Below, one piece after another: positions 48,301 through 55,540 of a DNA stretch of 64,000 nt. The position numbers were made by a program, and so were the translations under genes. Origin of the DNA: Oryzias latipes (Eukaryota; Chordata; Actinopteri; Beloniformes; Adrianichthyidae). Position 1 is the stretch's first letter, and each line of letters opens with the position of its first letter. Below the pieces are notes generated by a model that saw nothing but the letters and a program-made list of their open reading frames with translations, was not told the origin of the DNA and made no database searches. The stretch lies in the NCBI RefSeq assembly GCF_002234675.1, contig NC_019859.2, forward strand, positions 27,523,973-27,587,972. The letters are read 5' to 3'.

Positions 48301-51300
48301 CCGACAACCCAGAGGCGAATTTCTACAGAGCTCCTGCTGCGCTGCAGAAATTTGTCTTAAAAAACGACACAGGTTTTTTGATTTGGGCCAAAAACTGCAA
48401 ACTAATAATTAAAAGACCACTGGAAACACTTTTCTAACAGATAAAAATATAGTCGGAGTGGGACTTTAAGCCTGTCTCCACTTTTGCCTCACACAATTAT
48501 TGATCAAGGAATATTTAACAATCAATACAGAAAAATTACTACACCCGCTTAATCATAACGGCAATGTGTAGTGTGTTATTGCTGTATTTTAACACACCCT
48601 TTGATTTCCATCTGAGTGATAATCACAATCAGACCAGTTCACTGATGTCAAATGATCCACGGTTTGTATTTCTGCTCTAAAGACACAAAGAGAAATGATT
48701 TGTTCATCTTGGTTAATACGCAATGCTGCCTTTATTTGCTGCCACGCCTCAAACAACCAGTTGACACGTGGCACTTCAGCGCTGCACTCTTTACTGTAGA
48801 GGTGTGTCTGAACGATGTCACAAGAAAAACCAGACGGCACACAGAAGGGCTGGGTGTGGATTTAACCGCCATTAGTACTCTGCTTCACAATACTGCATCT
48901 CACATATTCAAATATGTATTTTGTACTGTATTTTAAGAAGGAAGACTTCCTTGTAAAATTGAAATTAAGCAAGACCACATTGTTTCTTTTGAATATGTTG
49001 TAGTGATGTGTTGTTTTTTTAAGATACCACTAAATAAAGGAATCAAGGAATGACTTTTTTGTTTGTTTTTGCTTTGAACACTAAGACAAATACAAGGCAA
49101 AACCAACTTGACAGTGTGTCTCTTATTTTGAAAGGCTCCATCTACTTTTTTAAAGCTTTCAATAAGATACCAAAGCTATTAACCTCTACTGCTTTTATTT
49201 TACTACATAACTGCATTTGAAAACTGTTTAATTTCATGTTTTTCCACTTTTCACTAATTATCCAAGAGGAGTGCAGCCCCATTTCTGATCATCATAACAT
49301 TTTAGTCGTTCTGTTTTTATTCTGTTAAACCTATGTTTGGCTCAGTTATATTTTTACATGGACAAACTGCAGTTTTGTGTCCTTATTTAGTGTTATATGA
49401 TAAAAACTCAAGCTGCTTCAGCACCTCTCCGCACTTCCATGTGTAAATTTTGTTTTAAAGACAAAAATGAAAACCCAAAAGCATCAGAATTCATTTCCTT
49501 GATTTTAATTTTTTTCTCATGTAAAATCTTACTGTAACAGAATACAGCTACTTACATGTTATGTTGCAAATACGTATGTAAATGTTTTCCGTTCAAACCA
49601 CTGACTCCATTTGAGAACCGTTCTGTGTGGAGGTTGCATGTTCTCCCCGTGCATGCGTGGGTTTCCTCCGGGCACCCCGACTTCCTCCCACAACCCAAAA
49701 ACAGGCTTCATGGCATGTGTGAGTGTGCATGCCCTGCGACAGACTGGCGACCTGTCCAGGTTGTTCCCTGCCTTCACCAAGCAGCAGCCAGGACAGGCCA
49801 TGGCAACCCCATGACCTTGAAATCTTTTCAATCCACAGCAACAACTCTTGGAATAATAAAATCTTTAAATTTGTACTTTCAAATTTATATCTGTTCCAGT
49901 CCTTTTGTATGATCTAAAACTCCCCCAAAAAACACCTTGCATGATCATTTCAGTCAAAATTCTTACTTGCTCTTTTTGGGACTTTATAAACTAAAGTAGA
50001 AGAGCTATAGATCCCATCTAAAGATATCCATCTGGATCAAATCTAGGAGGACTTGATAGTGGGAAAATAAACCGGGTGGGATGTCATGAAGACCAGGATT
50101 GGGCAGCCCTAGTCTCCTCCACCTGGTATGCTCTGATCAAGACTGCTGAGCCAAACTCATCATGGGGGGCATCTGTCAATGCTGATGGGAAAAGAAGTTA
50201 CTCTGACTGTGTTTATAACTGAATCAAGATGAAGAACTTTCCTCATCATGCAAAGTGTTGCTTCGTAGAAAAGCTTTATAACATATGTTCATATTTATTC
50301 AAATGTAAATGTTTTATGCCAGAAAACATGAAATTAGCTGAGATATAAAGCTTTGGGGAATCAACACTTAAATATAGATAAACCTGCGCCTTGATAGAAC
50401 GGCCGTGGTGCAGAGGTAGAGCTCCTGGTGGTTATAGGATGGCCTACGCCGTGGTGCGCCATCAGTATTTGAATGTGTCTGCGTGTGGGAATAAGACTGT
50501 AACTGTAAAGCACTTGAGCCCTTAAAGTCCCATTTCAATCATCTTTTGATCAGTTGTCAAAGCGTTCCCAGTGGTCTTTACATTATGATTATGCCGTTTT
50601 CACAAAGCTGTTCCTTTTTCTAGAACATAGTTTCTGAAGAGCATTTGAACAGGTTTTTTTTTTTACCTTTTTAGAGTCAATGAACGCTTTTTCCTTCACA
50701 AAAGTCATACGGTGCACCAGCAACCAAAAATATTTTTTTTTAAAGAGAAACTCTACAGTCTGTATTGATGTATAGTCCCTCCATGGTCTCGCATGCAAAA
50801 AGCAACTGTCATTTTTGAACAAATATATACCGTATTTTCCGGACTATAAGTCGCTCCGGAGTATAAGTCGCACCAGCCCAAAAATGCATTATAAAGTAGA
50901 AAAAAACACAGATAAGTCGCACTGGACTATAAGTCGCATTTCGACGGAAATTTATTTGACAAAATCTGAGACCAAGAACTAATAACTTGCACAACCTCAT
51001 ATGACACAATCATAGCAGACTGTTTATCTCATAATTTCACAGTAATTCTTTCTCATACTTATTTATTTATTCCTTTCATGAAGCATCATTGGCCAACTAA
51101 TACTCTGTTTTCATCCTGTATTTGTAGAAACAGTTGTCATTTTTATTGCATTTCTGAATCTATGAAATCATTGGAAAATGGAATATTATGTTTTTAGCCT
51201 TCAAGATGTTACTGTAAAAAAAAGGTTTTCTGATTCTCTGAGTCACTTAACATCCTCTTAACACTTAACATACCTCATACATCAAATTGACCCAGGAACA

Positions 51301-53493
51301 TCATCTCTGTTCCTCACAAATGAACATAACAGGAGGGTTAACAATGTATTTATTTCAATTTATTTCTAATATAAGTCGCTGCGGAGTATAAGTCGCACGC
51401 CTTGCCAAACTATGAAAAAAAGGGCGACTTATAGTCCGGAAAACACGGTAATCACAGCATGATTGAAGTTTCCTTGAAAAAGACCAACAGAAAAGTGAAC
51501 ATGCTAACGTTTTATTAATTTTATTATTATCATTTTTATTGTTATTAGTATTTCTCTAAATCCAAAATGTAACTTTAACAAAAATGTTGGATTTATTTTC
51601 GGGTGAATAAATTGTTTTATTTTAGTTAAATGTGTCTGTAGGTCCATTCACCCTACTGCTGTTTCTTTTCTTTTGTTCCTACCTATAGTTCAACTTAATT
51701 TGAATGTTTTTAAAGTGCTTGAAGTCTGAAATAGAGTGTGTCTTTAACTTGGACCAAACACTGGAATCTCTGGGTGTTTATGATTCCTTTGTGCTCCAAC
51801 ACAGACCTAGAAGGAGAGCTAAACTGTTTTTCTGATTTCACCAAGAAGAACTTCTAGAACAGACAGTTCAATATTTGCGTTTGTTGTGCGCCATGACAGG
51901 CAATAGCAGCACATAGACGCTGTCACATTAGCCCAGTGAATCATGGGAGATGTAGTGAAAAATGGTTGCGCTGAAGCCGGACAGATTCACGTCTTTAAGT
52001 TTCATTATTTTTTTGCACTTTTTACACGATCTGACACCAGATCCCGCGAGATCCTACACCTCTAAACACGACCTTTAGCTGTCTTTTTTGTCAGAACTGA
52101 GAAACTATGAGCCATGTCAGCACAAGGAAGTGAGGAAGCTAACCAAGTCTGATTGGTTAGACCAATGGCGCACTGATAAAGCCTTCAAGCGTGATTGGTA
52201 GAGAAAGTTTAAGGGGTCGGACTTTTCCAAAAAGAGAATGAACAGCTAAAGTCGCAGCTTAAGTGTGGTACTGTCATTTTTATCAAAGTGCCTTGAATAG
52301 AAATCAAATAAACACATCGAAAAGTATTTTATGATCTTTCATAATCCTAACTACTCAGTGCGAAACCTGGTCCTGTCTGGATGAACATGGACCGATATTC
52401 TGGAGATGTTTGTTAGATCAGTGAAAACGAATACTCTGCCACGGTACACCTGACCGTCTCATGGTACACGAGTTATGGGCGGTGCCACTGGTACGGAGCA
52501 AGTCCACCACCACTTTCCATCACCCATATTTTTACACACTCGCCCGCTAGCTTACAGTTTCTCACAGTCCCAACCTAACATTGGCAGTGCAACAAAATTG
52601 GTGAGCAATTTTGGAGCAGTCCAGTTCCAAACCAGATGCCAGGTCAGACGAGGAAAACAAAGACTTACATGGATGTATTTGTCTGACAGTGGATGCATCA
52701 GAATGGAGCGGAGCAGAGAGCTGGTGGCCGCCCCATCTTATTGTCTACCTCACACACAAAAAAAAAAACTTTTTCAAACTGCTTTTTGGCTGCTCCTGAT
52801 TCACTACAATGTGACCAAAGAAATACTCAGAAGCCCAACTTTAAGCTTAATTTCTTTTTTCTCCATCATCAGAAAAATGCCACAAGAACATGTTAAAAAC
52901 ACCAAACAATATTGAAAGGAAGAATAAAACTTAATAGAAAAAGAAACAAAGTTGTGGTTTTACGGGACAGACACCTGCAATATAACAAAGGTGGAGGCCC
53001 TAAGCCACTCATGGTCCATAAACCTCACAGATCAAGATCAGAGCAAATCTGTCCATCCAGGATGGATTTTAGAGCTCATGGACATTCCTGAACCTGAATA
53101 TAACCAACAGAAGCAAAAACAGTCTTATGAGCTCCTTTTTCCCTCAGCTTTATGTCTTATGAGCTGCTCGGACCTGAACCGGCACCTATGTGACGTCAGA
53201 TACGGATGCGCTTCCTTAACCAACCTTACAGGTACGCGAGCTCTCACCGGCCCGGGGCTCGAACCTGCGACGCCGTTGAGAGGCTTTAAATTCAAGAACC
53301 AAACATGCCCACGGAGCGGACCTCACAGTCACACAAAAACATCAGCTCCACTTCGTTCGTGCTCTCTTACCCTTTTGCTAAATGGACTCTCGTCATCGTT
53401 CTTTGGTGAGAGGGACGACCATAACAACAGTAGACCGAGGAACGTCCCGACCACGAGCGCACTCCGCAGGAGGAACCCCACTTTTAGCCTCAT
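27235..53493 (-). CDS. galnt7: Polypeptide N-acetylgalactosaminyltransferase 7, complete gene
   Basis: Fifteen coding exon positions join to 1932 nt, 643 residues (human GALNT7 is about 657). GALNT7 is a Golgi type II membrane enzyme that transfers GalNAc from UDP-GalNAc to Ser/Thr, preferring peptides already carrying GalNAc. Seen: a signal-anchor (residues about 8-27); stem; the signature [17 protein letters not shown]; a GT-A catalytic domain with FHNEGWSTL, the metal-binding DAH at 288-290, WGGEN at 399-403 and His427; and a C-terminal ricin-type lectin domain (about 524-643) with YCIDS, KCMD and QKW motifs. All junctions are GT-AG with matching phases. Residues 310-369 are encoded by either of two tandem exons (7a, 7b). 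Individual exons are listed separately. Confidence 0.96.
27342..29173 (-). other. galnt7: galnt7 intron 14
   Basis: Apart from the hairpin cluster (27717-28185) and a short TAGA/GATA run near 28600-28617, I see no gene or known repeat. Confidence 0.6.
27717..28185. repeat. Hairpin cluster with three copies of a GTGYGTTAAAAAGT-type arm (galnt7 intron 14)
   Basis: Arm copies lie at 27717-27743 (+), 28104-28129 (-) and 28160-28185 (+). The last two form a 26-bp inverted repeat with two mismatches and a 30-nt spacer. Directly before them, 28071-28081 (GGCCATTAACC) and 28087-28097 form a perfect 11-bp hairpin with a 5-nt loop. The whole may be a DNA-transposon remnant with inverted ends. Confidence 0.6.
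29174..29204 (-). CDS. galnt7: galnt7 exon 14 (31-nt small exon)
   Basis: Acceptor CTTTTCAG, codons [10 protein letters not shown] plus one base, donor G|GTAAAT. It joins YFK of exon 13 to GKCMDRS of exon 15 in frame, matching the family sequence. It is too short to stand out as an open frame. Confidence 0.9.
29543..30041 (+). repeat. hAT-like non-autonomous element (galnt7 intron 13)
   Basis: Ends CAGGGGTGGGCAA (29543-29555) and TTTGCCCACCCCTG (30028-30041) are inverted repeats typical of hAT elements. An internal block around GGGCCGGACCAGGAGCTGAT recurs in inverse orientation at 34540-34842. No 8-bp target duplication is evident and there is no transposase. Confidence 0.7.
30306..30431 (-). 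CDS. galnt7: galnt7 exon 13 (lectin domain middle)
   Basis: 42 codons, [20 protein letters not shown] to EWKYFK; acceptor GTGTCCAG, donor AAG|GTAAGG. Confidence 0.95.
30930..31028 (-). CDS. galnt7: galnt7 exon 12 (lectin domain start)
   Basis: 33 codons, [20 protein letters not shown] to [10 protein letters not shown]; first ricin-type repeat (CID). Acceptor GTTGCAG, donor CAG|GTAATC. Confidence 0.95.
31186..31288 (-). CDS. galnt7: galnt7 exon 11 (linker to lectin domain)
   Basis: 103 nt encoding [20 protein letters not shown] and PPKNVEWGE; acceptor TTTTTCAG, donor GAG|GTAAGG. Confidence 0.95.
31430..31740 (-). repeat. L2-like LINE 3' end fragment
   Basis: It begins CATCCATCCATTTTCTTAAT and carries TTTTTGGACTGTGGGAGGAA and ACATGCAAACTCCACACAGA, hallmark phrases of fish L2-type 3' ends in antisense orientation. 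Confidence 0.75.
32058..32970 (+). pseudogene. Non-LTR retrotransposon remnant (reverse transcriptase fragment)
   Basis: Broken frames translate to pieces of a CR1/L2-type ORF2: [22 protein letters not shown] pre-RT sequence, then [11 protein letters not shown] and [13 protein letters not shown] from the RT domain, an internal deletion, and the standard 3' stretch ending ATGGATGGATAGATG. Stops and deletions make it non-functional. Sense orientation is opposite to galnt7. Confidence 0.75.
33116..33182. repeat. Two adjacent perfect hairpins
   Basis: First hairpin: 33116-33126 (GGTTGTGATCA) with 33135-33145, 11 bp. Three bases later, 33149-33164 (AGTACATCTATTTTAG) pairs with 33167-33182 over 16 bp with a 2-nt loop. 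Both are perfect. Confidence 0.7.
33674..33789 (-). CDS. galnt7: galnt7 exon 10
   Basis: 116 nt encoding [20 protein letters not shown] and GDISELKRF, the end of the catalytic domain; acceptor GTGCAG, donor AG|GTAAAA. Confidence 0.95.
33790..35622 (-). other. galnt7: galnt7 intron 9
   Basis: It contains the hAT-like fragment at 34540-34842. The remainder is AT-rich with no recognised feature. Confidence 0.6.
34540..34842 (-). repeat. hAT-like non-autonomous element fragment
   Basis: The reverse complement matches the interior of 29543-30041 (for example CTGCTCCTGGTCCGGCCG and the AACACTCCACTCATCTG block). Ends are missing. Confidence 0.65.
35623..35745 (-). CDS. galnt7: galnt7 exon 9 (third metal ligand)
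   Basis: 41 codons, [20 protein letters not shown] and on to GSSPTLK; His in RVGHIYR completes the metal site. Acceptor ATCTGCAG-like TGTGCAG, donor AAG|GTAAAA. Confidence 0.96.
35848..35965 (-). CDS. galnt7: galnt7 exon 8 (WGGEN catalytic loop)
   Basis: 118 nt encoding [20 protein letters not shown] and [14 protein letters not shown], the Gal/GalNAc-T motif and flexible loop; acceptor GCATGCAG, donor AAG|GTAGAT. Confidence 0.96.
35966..38304 (-). other. galnt7: galnt7 intron between exons 7b and 8
   Basis: It contains a TCCA microsatellite (about 37242-37274) and antisense L2-like tail pieces (about 37275-37330 and 37440-37625, with TTTTGGACTGTGGGAGGAAG). Otherwise nothing recognised. Confidence 0.6.
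38305..38487 (-). CDS. galnt7: galnt7 alternative exon 7b (downstream copy)
   Basis: 183 nt, the same length and phase as 7a and only 201 bp after it. Acceptor CACCCTGTCAG|A, donor AG|GTACAG. It encodes [20 protein letters not shown] and [20 protein letters not shown], with an RKTQTEPYR end close to other vertebrate GALNT7 proteins. Using both copies together would keep frame but duplicate 61 residues inside the catalytic fold, so mutually exclusive use is inferred. Confidence 0.93.
38689..38871 (-). CDS. galnt7: galnt7 alternative exon 7a (upstream copy)
   Basis: 183 nt. Acceptor CTGAATGTAG|G, donor CG|GTACAC. Open in the phase needed to join exons 6 and 8. It encodes [20 protein letters not shown] and [20 protein letters not shown], the catalytic segment between DxH and WGGEN. 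About 41 of 60 residues agree with exon 7b; differences cluster at segment positions 10-18 and 46-58. The reading frame and splice sites are intact, so it looks functional. It is less like the GALNT7 sequence I know than 7b. Confidence 0.88.
38872..42149 (-). other. galnt7: galnt7 intron between exons 6 and 7a
   Basis: 3278 bp containing the Tc1-like element (40247-41745). The sequence 38900-40240 is AT-rich with no recognised feature. Confidence 0.65.
40247..41745 (-). mobile_element. Tc1/mariner element, near full length, transposase broken
   Basis: About 1.5 kb between TA dinucleotides (40245-40246, 41746-41747). The left end CAGTTTGAAAAAAGGTATTT and the right end (inverted CAGTGGGGCGAAAAAGTATT) begin TIRs of about 100 bp that share CCACCAATTGTGCAAGTT and CATCATAGGTATACCTCAAC. 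On the - strand a Tc1 transposase is visible: the HTH part is open at 41043-41285 ([20 protein letters not shown]), and the catalytic part around 40600-40960 is interrupted by stops and frameshifts. Sense direction agrees with galnt7. Confidence 0.88.
42150..42229 (-). CDS. galnt7: galnt7 exon 6 (DxH metal-binding motif)
   Basis: 80 nt encoding [23 protein letters not shown] is the conserved DxH that holds Mn and UDP. Ends AG|GTAAAG, phase 2, ready to join either exon 7. Confidence 0.96.
42699..42829 (-). CDS. galnt7: galnt7 exon 5
   Basis: 131 nt encoding [20 protein letters not shown] and [15 protein letters not shown]; acceptor GATTGCAG, donor CAG|GTATTG. Confidence 0.95.
43551..43850 (+). 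repeat. Dispersed TIR repeat (family R), internally deleted (galnt7 intron 4)
   Basis: Left end TTAAAGACCCAGTCTGATAA, then TTTTTAACATGTTCTTGTGG; right end GACCCCTGGGAACGATTTTA and ATCGATCACAAGATGAT. The central frame is missing. Confidence 0.78.
44077..44243 (-). CDS. galnt7: galnt7 exon 4 (start of catalytic domain)
   Basis: 167 nt encoding [23 protein letters not shown] and the IDDFSNK loop; acceptor TCTCTAG, donor G|GTGGGT. Confidence 0.95.
44411..44705 (-). repeat. SINE-like repeat (family with GGGTCGCCACAGCG core), galnt7 intron 3
   Basis: It shares GGGTCGCTACAGCGATC, ACACAGGTGGTTTGGCAGAG and the TAGGCAGTAGCGCGAAGG block with 57205-57525, whose right end is a tRNA-like head in reverse. 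This copy is diverged. Confidence 0.6.
45083..45294 (+). mobile_element. TTAA-flanked MITE (piggyBac-like), copy D, both TTAA sites intact
   Basis: TTAA at 45083-45086 and 45291-45294, with CCCTTGTGCTATCC and its inverted partner GGATAGCACAAGGG at the ends. It lies in galnt7 intron 3, 26 bp from exon 3, and is non-coding. Confidence 0.88.
45320..45632 (-). CDS. galnt7: galnt7 exon 3
   Basis: The largest exon, 313 nt: acceptor CTCTACAG, start [12 protein letters not shown], stem-to-catalytic transition with [10 protein letters not shown] and [15 protein letters not shown]; donor GA|GTGAGT. Confidence 0.95.
45633..47089 (-). other. galnt7: galnt7 intron 2
   Basis: AT-rich; no gene or known repeat recognised. 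Confidence 0.55.
47090..47201 (-). CDS. galnt7: galnt7 exon 2
   Basis: Acceptor GTGCTAG; 112 nt encoding [18 protein letters not shown] and on to LNSIRLKH; donor G|GTGAGG. Contains the GALNT7 stem signature [12 protein letters not shown]. Confidence 0.95.
47788..47848 (-). repeat. Dispersed TIR repeat (family R), terminal fragment
   Basis: TTAAAGACCCACTCAAATCA followed by AAAAGCGTTCACTGTGGCC is the right terminus of the family in reverse orientation, immediately beside the full copy at 47865. Confidence 0.65.
47865..48469 (+). repeat. Dispersed TIR repeat (family R), full-length copy
   Basis: TTAA (47865-47868) AGACCCACTCC at the left and GGAGTGGGACT TTAA (48466-48469) at the right give inverted ends flanked by TTAA. 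About 605 bp. On the - strand a frame (48059-48307) encodes [20 protein letters not shown] and an acidic continuation. The YSFEP plus Asp/Ser/Glu motif recalls the N-terminus of fish proteins annotated as P2X7 intracellular-domain-like, a recollection I cannot test. It may be a MITE with a captured exon. Confidence 0.75.
49608..49825 (+). repeat. L2-like LINE 3' end fragment
   Basis: Contains GGTTGCATGTTCTCCCCGTG, CGTGGGTTTCCTCCGGG and CGACAGACTGGCGACCTGTC, standard phrases of fish L2-type 3' ends in sense orientation. Confidence 0.78.
50399..50520 (+). repeat. tRNA-derived SINE, internally deleted
   Basis: Head GGCCGTGGTGCAGAGGTAGA and tail CTGTAACTGTAAAGCACTTG match the SINE at 838-1112; most of the body is missing. 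Confidence 0.65.
50522..50665 (-). repeat. Dispersed TIR repeat (family R), right-end fragment
   Basis: TTAAAGTCCCATTTCAATCA then GTCAAAGCGTTCCCAGTGG, the right terminus in reverse, followed by the ACATAGTTTCTG block. It abuts the SINE at 50520. Confidence 0.7.
50828..51450. mobile_element. Complete MITE with TACCGTATTTTCCGGACTAT termini
   Basis: The left end TACCGTATTTTCCGGACTAT continues into AAGTCGC; the right end is its inverted repeat with one change (51424-51450). Subterminal AGTATAAGTCGCAC motifs occur at both ends. 623 bp, no transposase frame. Decayed relatives are at 9687 and 11637. Confidence 0.85.
52470..52915 (-). repeat. Dispersed TIR repeat (family R), near full-length copy
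   Basis: Reverse-orientation copy containing CGCCCGCTAGCTTACAG, the frame block around CAGACGAGGAAAACAAAGAC, GCATCAGAATGGAGCGGAGC and the left terminus ACATGTTAAAAACACCAAA. Its right end is eroded. Confidence 0.75.
53371..53493 (-). CDS. galnt7: galnt7 exon 1 (start codon, signal anchor)
   Basis: ATG at 53493-53491; 41 codons beginning [16 protein letters not shown], a short basic head and a hydrophobic membrane anchor, ending FSKR before donor GTAAGA. The match with the vertebrate GALNT7 N-terminus fixes the start. Confidence 0.93.
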
Positions 53494-53760
53494 CCTGAGG
53501 GCGGTTGCCGGTGACTAGATTCGGCTGGTGGCCGATGGGACGGATCACCGCTTGGCATGCAGCAGCTCCCTGTCTCCGCTCTGTTTGATGGGGGGACTGC
53601 AGCCCGGTTCAGTTCGGCACGTCTCTACTCCAGATCTCAGACTTGCTCTGTCCTGGTTCTGCTGGCATCCAGCACTTGCTTTCTCCTGGTTCCGCTCCAC
53701 CAGGAGACACGTTCTCATTTCCTGTTACCCCTTTCGCTGCTACTGCGCATGCGTAATTTT
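53494..53760 (-). promoter_or_regulatory. galnt7: Probable galnt7 promoter and 5' UTR
   Basis: Sequence just upstream of the galnt7 ATG on the - strand. TGCGCATGCGT at 53744-53754 is close to the palindromic NRF1 consensus, about 250 bp from the ATG, a usual position in CpG-type, TATA-less promoters. The + strand frames crossing here are not supported as genes. Confidence 0.5.
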
Positions 53761-54051
53761 GAGCTGCGGCTTGAGACTAGAATTGCGTCACATCCTTGTT
53801 ATTTTCAATGGCCCAAACCCATTAACAGTATGTTTCTGTCCAAACCACACAGTCAATGGGCCAAACACACAAACAAAGCAAAAAAAGGGTTTTTATTATT
53901 ATTATTGAATAAAATAAATAAAACAAACATTTTCATTACTTTATTCATGTATAAGAACCCATGGTGACATCTATGTAACATAAAACATCAGAAATGTGTT
54001 TTGTTGATTGTCTTTCACCACCTGCAGGTCTGTTGTGCTGTGTACACAATA

Positions 54052-54588
54052 TTAAAGATCCACTCCAATGAAAATATTGTTTTTGTTGTTTTTAACATGT
54101 TCTTGTGGCCTTTTTCCTGATGATGAAGGACATTTATAACTTGTGTAGCGATGTGTGTTTATATAAGCTTAAAACTGCCTTTCTGAGTACTTCTTTATCC
54201 ATATGGTTGTGAATCAGGAACAGACGAAAGCATGCCATTGGAAAATGTTTGTAGCTGTGACGTAGAAGCTATATTCGATGGGTCGCAAGATTCCTGCTCC
54301 GCTCCATTCTGATGGATCCATTTGTAGATGACAAGATCCGTGTACTTCTTTGTTTTCTTCGTCTGCGCTAGAAACTGGCTCCAAAGAGAGGGAGAGCACA
54401 TAAACAGATGAACGATGGGAAAACGGTCGCATCCGCATATCAGAAGCGAATTTCTAATAAATTTCTGCCGCTCTGCAGAAACAATGTCCTAGAAAACAAC
54501 GCCGGTTTTTAGACCTTGGCTAAAAACAACTTAATCGTAATTAAAATACCACTGGGAACCCTTTTTCAGTAGATCAAAAGATGAGGAA
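54052..54588 (+). repeat. Dispersed TIR repeat (family R), near full-length copy
   Basis: Left end TTAAAGATCCACTCCAATGA; middle CTCCATTCTGATGGATCC; a - strand frame with DEENKEVHGSCHLQMDPSEW; right end ACCACTGGGAACCC and AGATCAAAAGATGA. The right TTAA is not clear. Confidence 0.75.
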
Positions 54589-55095
54589 AAACAGTCACAG
54601 TAAAATGATGAAGATGATAAATGAGTGGCAGGAATGACCTCGTGGTTTTTTGATAATGAGAATTATTATAATATTGCTATCTCCTCTGTTGTGGCAAATG
54701 CAATCTCCTGAACATGCATGAAAACTCACCAAAACTGACTGAACACTCTTTTGTGACACACTATGCCTGGAACCTTCCACCACATGTTCCTACCTACTTG
54801 TACACACCTGCTCACCTCTTTCCATTGTTCTAGAATGTTGTCTCTTAGTACTTTAAGTCTTTGACTTTGTAGTGGATAATTAGTGACTGAACAGGCGTTG
54901 GATGTTTAAACTTGCTTTGCAACATTCTCGTAATGATTTTCAAAAATGTTATGGGTTTTTGTGGTGTTTTGAATGAAATGTTGTTCATGCTGTGGGTAAA
55001 AACCGTGAGAATGGGTGAGAAAATGGATGTCTTAATCAGAGGATCGTGATATGTGGGATGTAATGAATACATGTGAGGCTTGACTCCTTTCTCTC
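54589..55095. other. Intergenic sequence, no feature recognised
   Basis: AT-rich, no gene or clear repeat. Confidence 0.5.
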
Positions 55096-55540
55096 ACACA
55101 GTACATCTCCGTGGAGAAGGTTTGCAAAATGGTTGGTAAAAAATTTTAAAAAGAGAAAACCCTTCACAGTATCTTTTTCTATGCCCTATCATTAAATTTC
55201 TCTAAATCTACAAAAAGACAATGCAACTCTGTATACAGCCCAGCCTGAAACTCGACTGCCACCTCACCTAAAAACTTCTATACCTCCAAAGAAATGTTAT
55301 CAGGACTAACTGCTTTTCCACTCTTTTATCTTCTTCAGTGTCTCCCTCACTTCATTCTTACTGAACTTTACTCCTTCCTGCTTCTGAACAGCCACCTGTT
55401 CTACTCTGTGTTCTCTAATATTTTTCTCTTATTCAGCAACTCTTCCAATTACTTTTTCCAACTATCATATTTCCACTCGAACCTGCTGCACATTCTCACC
55501 ATCTTTGTTTCTCTGCCAACAGATTAACCCCTCCATACGT
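55096..55540 (-). repeat. Degraded non-LTR retrotransposon fragment
   Basis: The antisense texture (for example CTTCTTCAGTGTCTCCCTCA and CGAACCTGCTGCACATTCTC) resembles RTE/Rex3-type RT regions in reverse. No frame is open across it. Family assignment is tentative. Confidence 0.4.

Larger units (their letters stand above)
47202..53370 (-). other. galnt7: galnt7 intron 1
   Basis: The 6.2-kb intron holds an L2-like scrap (about 47650-47780), R-family copies in both orientations (47788, 47865, 50522, 52470), an L2 tail (49608), a SINE (50399) and a complete MITE (50828). The gaps 48470-49607 and 51451-52469 show no recognised feature. Confidence 0.65.

Noticed and set aside
53225..53290. tRNA-like box B (CAGGTTCGAGCCCCGGG) on the - strand near galnt7 exon 1
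   Set aside because: No paired acceptor stem or box A at the right spacing; only a half-match, probably chance or an old SINE scrap.
52952..53518. 188-codon open frame on the + strand
   Set aside because: It is antisense to galnt7 exon 1 and has no family resemblance; GC-rich sequence keeps it open by chance.
53528..53967. Two overlapping + strand frames of 126 and 136 codons upstream of galnt7
   Set aside because: No recognisable domain, overlapping frames of similar quality, and location in the galnt7 promoter region.
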